DNA from: Agelas oroides
Lineage: Eukaryota > Porifera > Demospongiae > Agelasida > Agelasidae
Direction: 5' to 3'
Assembly: GCA_949130485.1 (NCBI GenBank)
Contig: OX422200.1
Location: forward strand, 5,006,274-5,070,273
Length of the DNA: 64,000 nucleotides
The translations under genes were made by a program, and so were the position numbers. The notes below the pieces were generated by a model, which searched no databases, had not been told where the DNA came from, and saw nothing but the letters and a program-made list of their open reading frames with translations. Shown in pieces: positions 46,597 through 55,123 of the stretch. The stretch's first letter is position 1; each line of letters begins with the position of its first letter.

Positions 46597-49500
46597 ATGG
46601 CTACTAGCAACTACCTACTACCACCGCCACAGCCGTTAGAGATTCACGATCCACAAGTAGCAGAGAAGTGGAAAAAGTTTAAGAGAGCCTGGACTAGCTA
46701 TGCACTGGCAACCGAACTCAAAGGCAAAGATGAGGCAGTGCAGGTAGCCACATTACTCACAGTCATTGGGGAAGAGGCCCGAGAAGTGTTCTTCACGTTC
46801 ACGGGATGGGCAGCAGACGGCGACGATGCTAGAATAGACCCTGTGTTAGCAAAGTTCGAAGAGTATTGCCAACCGCGGAAAAGCACCCCCTTCGAAAGGT
46901 ACCGATTCAACTGCCGATCACAACAGCCTGGAGAAACATACGATCAGTACCGAACCACCCTGAGGAAACTAGGAGAGAACTGCAACTTCCAGGCAATAAC
47001 GCCTGATGAGATTCTGAGAGACCGCCTGGTGTTTGGCATTAGCGACAGCAAAGTCCGAGAAAGGCTACTGCGAGAGTCAGCCCTCACACTGGCCAAGACA
47101 GATGAGATTTGTCGAGCTGCCGAAAGCATGTCACTACAGATGAAAGTTTTGGAAGAGAATTCAAACACATCAATTCATGCAGTCAAACCGGGAAGGGAGC
47201 AGGCCAAGTCTTCCGAGAGAGAGAAATCAACCTACCGAGAATGTTGGAACTGCGGCTACAGACATGAACACAAGAAAGAGGCCTGCCCTGCCCTAGGAAA
47301 GACATGCAATAAGTGCAGCAAGAGGAACCACTTTGCAGCAAAGTGCCGCAGCCAGCGGTCGGTCAAGGCAGTAGCAACTGACGAGGACAGGGATGAGGTG
47401 TTTCAAACAGGACCTGCGGGTAACCTCGATGATACCCAACTGATCACTCTCAAACTCGAAAGTGGAAACTACTTACGATTCCAAGTCGACACAGGGGCTC
47501 AGTGTAATGTTGTTCCCCTGAGTCTGTACAAGAAGGCCACCAAAGACCACCTCCTAAAGAATGTGACACCAACACAGCAGAGGATCACAGCATATGGCGG
47601 CACCACGATTCCAGTTTGTGGGACCACACTCCTCAGAGTATGGCGAGGAGACTACCGCTGCAGGTTGGACTGCATGCTGGTCAATCAGGACGACATCAGG
47701 CCCATACTTGGGAGGAAAGCCTGCCTCGGCATGAAGATAGTGACCTACCTTGACAACGACAACCTGAACAAACCACCCGCAGGAAACGCCCACATCTATG
47801 CTGTTGACAGCAAGCAAGCTCCACTGACCAGGGAGGATGTCATCCAGAGGTACCCACTAGTGTTTGGAGATGGAGTGGGACTATTGGATGGCGACTACCA
47901 CATTAGAATCAACACCGGAGTTGATCCTGTACAGCATGCACCACGACGTGTCCCAGTTGCTATCAGAGAGCAGTTGCGGTCTACCCTGGAAGAGCTAGTG
48001 CTACAGGACATCATCGCTCCCGTAACACAACCTACTCCTTGGATCAGCTCACTGGTTGCTCTACCCAAGAAAAACGGCCACTTACGCTTGTGTCTCGACC
48101 CACAAGATCTCAACAAAGCGATACAGCGGGAGCACTACCCATTGCCCACCATTGAGGAAATCGCAACACGCCTACATGGAGCAAAGCTGTTCACAACTCT
48201 CGATGTACGCCATGGGTTCTGGCACATTGCCCTCGATGAAGAGTCTTCTCTGCTCACCACCTTCAACACCCCCTTTGGGAGGTATCGCTGGAAGAGGATG
48301 CCCTTTGGTATCAACTCTGCTCCGGAAGTATTCCAACGGAGAATGCACGAGCTCGTGGAGGATCTAGAAGGTGTCGAAGTTGTGGCAGATGACTTTGTGG
48401 TTGTGGGGTTTGGCGAGTCACAGGAGGAAGCGAGCAAAACCCATGATGCCCACCTGAGTGCTTTCCTCAGGAGATGCGAGGAAAGGAATCTCAAGCTGAA
48501 CGAGGAAAAGCTCAAGTTCCGACAGACAGAAGTCCCCTTCATTGGTCATGTGGCAACAGCAGAAGGCTTACGAGTGGACCCCCACAAGGTTCAGGCAATT
48601 CAAGAGATGCCACCACCCACAGATGTGGCTGGAGTGCAACGCCTCCTAGGATTGGCACAGTACCTGAGCAAGTTCCTGCCCCACCTCGCTGACCTCACTA
48701 AGCCGCTGAGAGAGCTCACCCACCAAGATAGTCTGTGGACCTGGGATCACCCCCAGCAAGCCGCCTTGGAGAAGCTCAAGGAAGCAGTCTCCAAGACCCC
48801 TGTCCTGAGGTACTACAACCTGAAGGAGGAAGTGACCCTCCAGTGTGATGCCTCCCAGTCTGGACTCGGTGCTGCTCTACTACAAGGAGGGCAACCAGTA
48901 GCCTACGCATCCAGGGCCCTAACACCCACAGAAACCAGGTATGCACAAATAGAAAAGGAGCTACTAGCCATTGTGTTTGCCTGTGACCATTTTGAAGCCT
49001 ATGTCTATGGGAGGGAGTGTGCGCATGTAGAGACCGATCACCAGCCACTGGTATCCATTGTTGCTAAGCCCCTGTACAAGGCACCGAGTCGATTGCAGAG
49101 AATGCTGCTAAGGCTCCAGAAGTACAGCCTCAAGTTCACATACAAGAAAGGCAGTGAGATGTACCTGGCAGACACTCTCAGCCGGGCACACCTACCAGCG
49201 GTCAACACCTGTGCATTCACACACCTGCTGGAAGAGACTGACCACACGGCGCTACTTGCCATCCCTCCAGATCAATTGGAAAGAGTCAAGCAGGCATCAG
49301 CAGACGACCTGGTCTTGACAGAGCTCCGAGCAACAATTCAGGCAGGATGGCCTGAACATAAGTCTCAAGTAAGCGAGAGTGTGGTTGCATACTATGATGT
49401 TCGAGACGAACTCACAGTCCAAGACTCACTGGTTTTCAAGGGACCATTGATTGTGATCCCTAACACACTCAGGAAGGAGATGATAGAGCTCGTGCACTCA

Positions 49501-50598
49501 ACACACATTGGCACAGAAGGGTGCCTACGACGTGCCCGTGACATCATGTACTGGCCTCGCATGTCCACACAACTGAAAGACTATGTCTCGAAGTGTGATG
49601 TCTGCATGGCTCACCGACCTCACCAAAGCAAGGAGCCAATTCAACAACATGAGTTTGCGGCAAGGCCATGGTCGAAGGTGGGTGCTGACCTCTGTGAGCT
49701 GAGGGGCCGCACACTGCTTGTGGTGAGTGACTATTATAGCAACTATATCGAGGTAGAGAATATTAGCAAGCCTAACACCCTCGGCATTACTAAGGCCCTG
49801 ATGATTATGTTCGCACGATATGGTGCACCAGACACTTTAGTGTCAGACAATGGACCACAGTTCAGTTCTGAGGAATTCTGCAGATTTGCCACACGTTGGG
49901 GTTTTGAGCATATTACATCTTCTCCACGCTATCCACAGTCCAATGGCAAGGCAGAAAATGCTGTCAAGACTGTAAAGAGACTCTTCACCAAGTGCGCAGA
50001 ATCAGGCCAGTCAGAGATCAGAGCACTTCTAGATTGGCGTAACACACCAACAGAGGGCATGAGCACAAGCCCAGCACAGAGGTTCTTGGGGCGCCGATGC
50101 AAGACACTCCTGCCTACCAACACAGCACTGTTACAGCCCCGTTTTGAAACCTCTGAAGACAAACAAGCTCTGAACAGCTTGAAAGACAAGCAAAAGTTCT
50201 ATTACAATCGACAGGTAAAACCACTTCCCCCACTGAGTGCAGGAGAAACAGTGCGGATGCAGCTTCCAGGAGAGAAGACATGGACCCCTGGCGTCTGCAC
50301 AGGCCAAAGTGGGCCCCGTAGCTACAAAGTTAAAGTGGGCGATCAAGAATACCGTCGCAACCGACGTCAACTGATTCAAACAAACGAATCACCACCTCTC
50401 CCTCACATCCCGGCCACTCCAACGGGCCCCAGATCATTTGAGACCACTCCAGAGACCACTCAAGGTGACACGTTGGAAACCACCCCTACCCAGATTGAGG
50501 AAAACCCGAAAGTCCCAACTTCACCAGTTGAACCACGTCGGTCAAGTCGAATTCGGAAAAAGCCGGACTGGTTCAGCAAACATGCAGACGATGGTTGA
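46597..50598 (+). CDS. Gag-pol polyprotein of the Ty3/Gypsy element
   Basis: 1,333-residue frame starting at ATG 90 bp after the left LTR. In order: gag-like retrotransposon region (about residues 20-190, 'RSQQPGETYDQY'), a zinc-knuckle pair ('CWNCGYRHEHKKEAC', 'CNKCSKRNHFAAKC'; about 210-255), aspartic protease 'VDTGAQCNVVP' (about 300), reverse transcriptase (about 440-640, 'VVADDFVVVG'), RNase H ('LQCDASQSGLGAAL', about 750), integrase zinc finger and catalytic core ('LVSDNGPQFSS', about 980-1190) and a basic C-terminus ('RRSSRIRKKPDW'). Gag and pol share a single frame. This order is diagnostic of Ty3/Gypsy. No envelope gene is present. Confidence 0.93.
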   Translation: MATSNYLLPPPQPLEIHDPQVAEKWKKFKRAWTSYALATELKGKDEAVQVATLLTVIGEEAREVFFTFTGWAADGDDARIDPVLAKFEEYCQPRKSTPFERYRFNCRSQQPGETYDQYRTTLRKLGENCNFQAITPDEILRDRLVFGISDSKVRERLLRESALTLAKTDEICRAAESMSLQMKVLEENSNTSIHAVKPGREQAKSSEREKSTYRECWNCGYRHEHKKEACPALGKTCNKCSKRNHFAAKCRSQRSVKAVATDEDRDEVFQTGPAGNLDDTQLITLKLESGNYLRFQVDTGAQCNVVPLSLYKKATKDHLLKNVTPTQQRITAYGGTTIPVCGTTLLRVWRGDYRCRLDCMLVNQDDIRPILGRKACLGMKIVTYLDNDNLNKPPAGNAHIYAVDSKQAPLTREDVIQRYPLVFGDGVGLLDGDYHIRINTGVDPVQHAPRRVPVAIREQLRSTLEELVLQDIIAPVTQPTPWISSLVALPKKNGHLRLCLDPQDLNKAIQREHYPLPTIEEIATRLHGAKLFTTLDVRHGFWHIALDEESSLLTTFNTPFGRYRWKRMPFGINSAPEVFQRRMHELVEDLEGVEVVADDFVVVGFGESQEEASKTHDAHLSAFLRRCEERNLKLNEEKLKFRQTEVPFIGHVATAEGLRVDPHKVQAIQEMPPPTDVAGVQRLLGLAQYLSKFLPHLADLTKPLRELTHQDSLWTWDHPQQAALEKLKEAVSKTPVLRYYNLKEEVTLQCDASQSGLGAALLQGGQPVAYASRALTPTETRYAQIEKELLAIVFACDHFEAYVYGRECAHVETDHQPLVSIVAKPLYKAPSRLQRMLLRLQKYSLKFTYKKGSEMYLADTLSRAHLPAVNTCAFTHLLEETDHTALLAIPPDQLERVKQASADDLVLTELRATIQAGWPEHKSQVSESVVAYYDVRDELTVQDSLVFKGPLIVIPNTLRKEMIELVHSTHIGTEGCLRRARDIMYWPRMSTQLKDYVSKCDVCMAHRPHQSKEPIQQHEFAARPWSKVGADLCELRGRTLLVVSDYYSNYIEVENISKPNTLGITKALMIMFARYGAPDTLVSDNGPQFSSEEFCRFATRWGFEHITSSPRYPQSNGKAENAVKTVKRLFTKCAESGQSEIRALLDWRNTPTEGMSTSPAQRFLGRRCKTLLPTNTALLQPRFETSEDKQALNSLKDKQKFYYNRQVKPLPPLSAGETVRMQLPGEKTWTPGVCTGQSGPRSYKVKVGDQEYRRNRRQLIQTNESPPLPHIPATPTGPRSFETTPETTQGDTLETTPTQIEENPKVPTSPVEPRRSSRIRKKPDWFSKHADDG

Positions 50599-50662
50599 AC
50601 AGAACTCTCTATTCTGGACTCTCTAAACTGGAAATTGTGTTGTGTTTCCGTAAAAGGAAAGA

Positions 50663-50823
50663 TGTAACAGTATCATGCATCTATTGTATTATTCACCATT
50701 ACGTCATCGGTTATGATTTTGTCATCATGTGATCGCCTCGTGGTTATTTATCAGTGCTTGTTGAGTTTGAGTTCATGACTGTGAGAGTGACTGGAAGTGA
50801 GTAGTTTAGTGGCAATCGTTACA
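50663..50823 (+). repeat. 3' LTR of the element at 46347-50823
   Basis: 161 bp, identical by eye to 46347-46507; AATGG follows at 50824-50828. Confidence 0.95.
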
Positions 50824-50828
50824 AATGG

Positions 50829-51415
50829 GTGGAGAGGAGAGTGAATGGGTGGAGAGGAGAGTGAATCGGTGAGAGGAGAGTGAATGGGTGGAGAGGAGAC
50901 TGAATGGGTGGAGAGGAGACTGAATGGGTGGGAGAGGAGACTGAATGGGTGGGAGAGGAGAGTGAATGGGTGGAGAGGAGACTGAATGGGTGGGAGAGGA
51001 GAGTGAATGGGTGGGAGAGGAGACTGAATGGGTGGAGAGGAGAGTGAATGGGTAGGAGAGGAGACTGAATGGGTGGAGAGGAGAGTGAATGGGTGGAGAG
51101 GAGAGTGAATGGGTGGGAGAGGAGAGTGAATGGGTGGGAGAGGAGAGTGAATGGGTGGAGAGGAGACTGAATGGGTGGGAGAGGAGAGTGAATGGGTGGA
51201 GAGGAGACTGAATGGGTGGGAGAGGAGACTGAATGGGTGGGAGAGGAGACTGAATGGGTAGGAGAGGAGAGTGAATGGGTGGGAAAGGAGAGTGAATGGG
51301 TGGAGAGGAGGCTGAATGGGTGGAGAGGAGACTGAATGGGTGGAGAGGAGAGTGAATGGGTGGAGAGGAGAGGGAATGGGTGGGAGAGGAGAGTGAATGG
51401 GTAGGAGAGGAGAAG
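50829..51415. repeat. Polypurine minisatellite, right part
   Basis: Continuation of 44405-46346 past the LTR element. Its sequence of unit variants nearly repeats that of 45230-45560 and of about 45865-46200 (for example 'gaatcggtgagagg', then later 'gggtaggagagg' and 'gagaggaggctg'), showing larger duplications inside the array. It grades into irregular GA-rich DNA to about 51490. Confidence 0.93.
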
Positions 51416-51653
51416 GCAGAGGAAAAGGCAGAAGAAGGGGAGGGGGAGAAGGAGGAAGGGACAGTGAGTGAGAGGAGGAGAGGAGGGAAGGTGGACCCAC
51501 ACACACACCAAAGGGTTTCTCAGAGGGAGGGTGAGATGTGGCAGGATGGTCGTCTGCAACAGGGGGTGGTTCTTCCTTGAGGTTATCAGCAGTGGGAGGC
51601 TTAGCCTAAACACAAAGACTGACAGAATCATGCTAGCTAACACAGAGGGAGGG

Positions 51654-51709
51654 TAGCCTTGTTCCCAGGTTCTCCCCTCCTTAGCAAGGAGAGCCTGGGA
51701 ACGAGGCTA
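51654..51709. mobile_element. 56-bp hairpin MITE
   Basis: TAGCCTTGTTCCCAGGTTCTC and GAGAGCCTGGGAACGAGGCTA are complementary arms around 'tccttagcaa'. Confidence 0.85.
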
Positions 51710-51735
51710 GAGGAAGGTTTCATGTAGCTAAAGTG

Positions 51736-52408
51736 TAGCCTCGTTCCCAGGCCCTCGCCCAGCTTCCCGTCGCTTGCAGTACGGTTAAGTGGGAGAGGGC
51801 CTGGTACATCTCCTCACGTGAGTGACGTCAGGATAGAAAGACGGGAGAAAGACTTTAATTGAACGTGGGTGAGGACGACAAGAATATTGTTAGGCATGCA
51901 ACATGCCCACGCACTTTTTACCGCCAGACTAGTTTTTGCGTGTGAAAGGTCTCGCCACACAACAGTAGAGTTATGTAGGACTATGGCTGTACTTTTAATG
52001 AAAAAGGCTGTGCAGACTTACCTGTACTGTGTGCCTTTTGCAGGCACCATGAATAAGTTTGGCATGACACCAGAGAGCAAGTGGTAGCGCCAATACTCTG
52101 TGTCTTTTGAAAGGACCATGGATAGGTTTGGCATGACAGCAGCCACCGATGATGCTAGCGCGCGATGTCCTCTTGACTGTCCCATGAAGAGCGACAAAAT
52201 CGTCTTCATGTGCTATCTTTTGACTCAGAATAGTCACACTCCAGTATATGCGTGTGGGCGAAGTTGTTTGTGATTTGTTGTGCCGCCCACGTTCGCATAA
52301 TTTGCCCTGTCCGTGACGTCACTCACGTGAGGAAATGTACCAGACCCTCTCCCGCTTAACCGTACTGCAAGCGACGGGAAGCTGGGCGAGGGCCTGGGAA
52401 TGAGGCTA
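51736..52408. mobile_element. 673-bp MITE with long inverted ends, TAGCCTCGTTCCCAGG family
   Basis: Arms of about 70 bp: TAGCCTCGTTCCCAGGCCCTC, 'gcccagcttcccgtcgcttg', 'cagtacggttaagtgggaga' on the left and their complements at 52341-52408 on the right. 'cacgtgagtgacgtca' and 'gacgtcactcacgtga' also pair. The centre holds a tandem duplication of about 70 bp ('aggtttggcatgacagcag' type) near 52040-52150. Longest member of the family in the window. Confidence 0.88.
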
Positions 52409-52570
52409 GCTAAAATGCAGCACATGTGCTGCAAATGTTGTCATTATCACTGCAGCTGTGTCCCATGCACGCATGGATTATGAGCTGCAAACATGATACA
52501 TGATACATGAAGGTGTGCTTCTACTGGCCGTCTACACTGGCAATATGGAGCTACTGGTAGTACAACTTAC

Positions 52571-53160
52571 TTCATATTCACTGGAGTGGATGAGGTTGGC
52601 TTTCTTGAGCTTCAGTTCTGCTCTCACCTTCCCAACACTCAGTTTACATTTGTCTGGAACTATGGTGTCAGCCAGGTGACACTCCCAGTGCACTGTGTCT
52701 GAGGGAGGGAGGGACGGAGAAGAATGTTACATGTACATCACGGAATCCCAGCCTTACAGACAGCCAAATTTATTCACGCTATGCAACAGCTTAGCAATGG
52801 CCGTATAGGAGTGGGTTAACATGAGCTCATCAGGTGACTCACCTCCCACGTACACAGCACAGTACTGCTTCCCGAAATGTGCCTGTCTGGGGGAATCTCC
52901 TTCAGGTTTATGGATGTTAGGTACTGTGGTGTTGCCATGGCAACAGCTGCATCGGATAAGGTTACAGTCTAGAGCTCGTCCTGAGATGCATGAACCTGCT
53001 CATACATGCAGGACACAAAAGAAAATGTTCGAAAATGCTTGCTTTTATATGCTGAAAAAAACGTGCTGAAAACAAAGATTATCTGGTTTGTGGAGGACAA
53101 TACCTCAGTGTTCTTACGTTTCTTGGATCTTGATATTCACTGACTTGAGGCAGGGAGGGA
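52571..53160 (-). CDS. CS1 domain exons of the USP19-like gene
   Basis: Three exon pieces join in phase on the minus strand: upstream exon ending at 53118 ('CLKSVNIKIQET', donor GTAAGAAC; its upper limit near 53160 is not fixed), 52843-52946 ('AHFGKQYCAVYVG', donor GTGAGTCA) and 52571-52698 ('VHWECHLADTIVPDKCKLS', 'VGKVRAELKLKKA', donor GTAAGT). Together they read as a CS domain (p23/SGT1 fold, an HSP90 co-chaperone type). The frame is clean here, unlike the USP part at 42.7-43.1 kb. The order CS1, CS2, USP along the minus strand matches USP19, so I infer one gene whose central intron grew to about 8.3 kb. CS1 may instead belong to a separate gene. Confidence 0.6.
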
Positions 53161-53207
53161 GGCCACAGCCACAGGCAGCACTGCAATGCACTGCACTGGC
53201 CGGTTCA

Positions 53208-53272
53208 CCCATAGATACTATATTCCAACCCAAAAACACTGTGTCTGAGGGAGGGAATATAGTATCTATGGT
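53208..53272. mobile_element. 65-bp hairpin insertion with apparent 9-bp target duplication
   Basis: Arms 'atagatactatattcc' and 'ggaatatagtatctat' are exact complements; 'ggttcaccc' flanks both sides. The paralogous site near 42606 ('ctggttcacccagttcaat') lacks the insert. A 9-bp duplication would suit Mutator-like elements. Confidence 0.7.
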
Positions 53273-55123
53273 TCACCCAATTCAATATTTCATTGGGGAA
53301 GTATATCTTCCGTTTATTTGGATAGCGGGGGAGGACTTTTTGCCGAAACCATGTACCAAACTCGAGCTCGAACGTAACCGTGGTGAGTTTATTTGTATCC
53401 CACTTCATATGCTATTGTCCTAGAACAAGTGGGGTTTAATTGTGCGCAAGGAAAATTTTGGTTTCTCTCCGCGACATAGTGATAAGGCCATACCAATTTT
53501 GATCTTTTGATTCACGAGTAGGGTTCACAGAAAGGTGGGTAGGTAGGTCGAATTATATTTATAAATGTAACTATGAATCTCATTATAAGTCATTAATTAA
53601 TGCCCTGCTCGAGCCACTTTCTCCACAGTCTCACCACAGAGCTCTTCTGAGATCTTCCCCAGATCCCAAAGTGTTCGTATCCTTTGCAGAAACAACCGTA
53701 GAAGGAACCAGGGTTTTTTGTCCTCGTTTAACTACCCTACCAACCCACAACTGAAGGGATACACGTGTCAGACATCTTGTATACAGTGCCTAGCATCTCA
53801 CGTGATTAATTGGTGACGTCATAAAATAATTTATGTTTATAAATCCTTCTTTCTAAAAATTGAGTCGCCATACTCGTGAATCAAAAGATCAAATTGGTAT
53901 GGCCTAAGGGAAGGCCAAATTGTTTACAGATCAGGCAGATCTATTTTAGTAGTTCTGTCACTGGAATTTTGGTCCTGGAAAAATTGGTCCGGGGACCAAA
54001 ATTTCTGCTGAAAAAATGGTCCCCCGGACCATATTTTCTGGTAAAATTGGTCCTACCCTGAAAATTTTGGTCCGGTGCGCGTTACGGTCACGTGATCTAC
54101 AAATGGCGCTAGCGTCTTGTAGCGAGCACCTGCCAGAGCTGTAGTACAGCGTAACCATACCTACAACTGCCGATTATCTAGCGGATTCGTGCGATTCTAC
54201 AGTTCTTCGGCTTCGCTGCTAAAGCATGTACAGTACCTGGTAAACACCCGTAACTGTGAGAAAAACAGTACATTCTATGCATGGTACCAGTACTTTTACC
54301 CCTTCCATTCTCTCAGCTGTTACCTACAATCGAAATATTACTGTAATGTAGACATACAGCAGTAAGTATATGTTCGATCTGTGTAGGGTATGTGCAGCTT
54401 GTAGCTGGAACTTTGCTGGAAAGAATACAAACTCAAGTACGAGTCGTGAAGGCTAAATCTGTATAATATTTTTATGTAAAGCGCTATTCAAAGTTTCTTA
54501 GTTTAATCTAGACATTTACCATGTACACATGTAACATACAGAATAATTGGAATTGTTGTTGCATTAACAGCAAACTTGGAAAAACTACAAAACCACTAAA
54601 AACGACATTATTTGCCTTTGAAAACGAAGTAACTCTCATGAGCTCCACTGCTGCATCCTTGCAATTAAATTCCACGACTAAAATAATGCCTTGAGACCCT
54701 TACTAGCTTGGGACGTTGCTTCACGAGTTCGCAGGACTTCAGTATATGCTGTGCTGGTAAGGCAATTTCACCGTACAACCGTAACGCGCTCTAGTTCCGG
54801 GTAGTGACGTCAATGCCCGGATAAATTTGAGGCGTTTCCAATCCCTTCTCCGTAGGTCTATTATCTATGATGTCAGATGTAATGTCTTGTTTACTGCATA
54901 TGTATCTTCCCCTGCAATAAGGAGGGAGAATCTTGGAACAAGGCTCTACATACAAGGTTGGTTGGACAGTTTAAGTGTGTGTGCACCCCATGTCAGTTAC
55001 ATCCAAATACGTTCATGTCCTCAGTTGGAAATGGAGCACCTGTGTCTAATTTATGCAACTGCACTGCAACATAACTCTGAAATGTCAGCACATCACTAAT
55101 ACTCTTCCGTTTGTTTGCATTAG
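53273..55123. other. Non-coding stretch with MITEs
   Basis: Holds the inverted-repeat element 53482-53907 and a block at about 53958-54080 in which 'attttggtcc' and 'ggaccaaaat' recur in both directions (another foldback repeat). A CpG-bearing patch with TGACGTCA at about 54806-54813 could be the promoter of the death-domain gene. The first exon of that gene was not placed. Confidence 0.5.
53482..53907. mobile_element. MITE with 38-bp inverted ends and TA flanks
   Basis: Left 'aaggccataccaattttgat', 'cttttgattcacgagta' and their complement at 53868-53907 differ at about one or two positions. TA lies at both outer edges ('tgataagg' and 'ggcctaagg'), suggesting a Tc1/mariner-type target. No ORF. 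Confidence 0.8.

Larger units (their letters stand above)
46347..50823 (+). mobile_element. Ty3/Gypsy LTR retrotransposon, looks whole
   Basis: Two 161-bp LTRs (46347-46507, 50663-50823), identical by eye, TG...CA ends, flanked by the 5-bp duplication AATGG (46342-46346, 50824-50828). The primer-binding site starts TGGTGGCAGCGG directly after the left LTR; a purine tract AAAAGGAAAGA precedes the right LTR. One long frame covers gag to integrase. Identical LTRs mean a very recent insertion, into the minisatellite. It looks whole, with no interruption seen. Confidence 0.95.

Noticed and set aside
50751-51643. Similar Ser/Pro/His-rich open frames right of the LTR element
   Set aside because: Same minisatellite; they also run into the LTR.
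52018-52237. Small open frames near 52.1 kb
   Set aside because: They lie inside the 673-bp MITE, in an internal tandem duplication.
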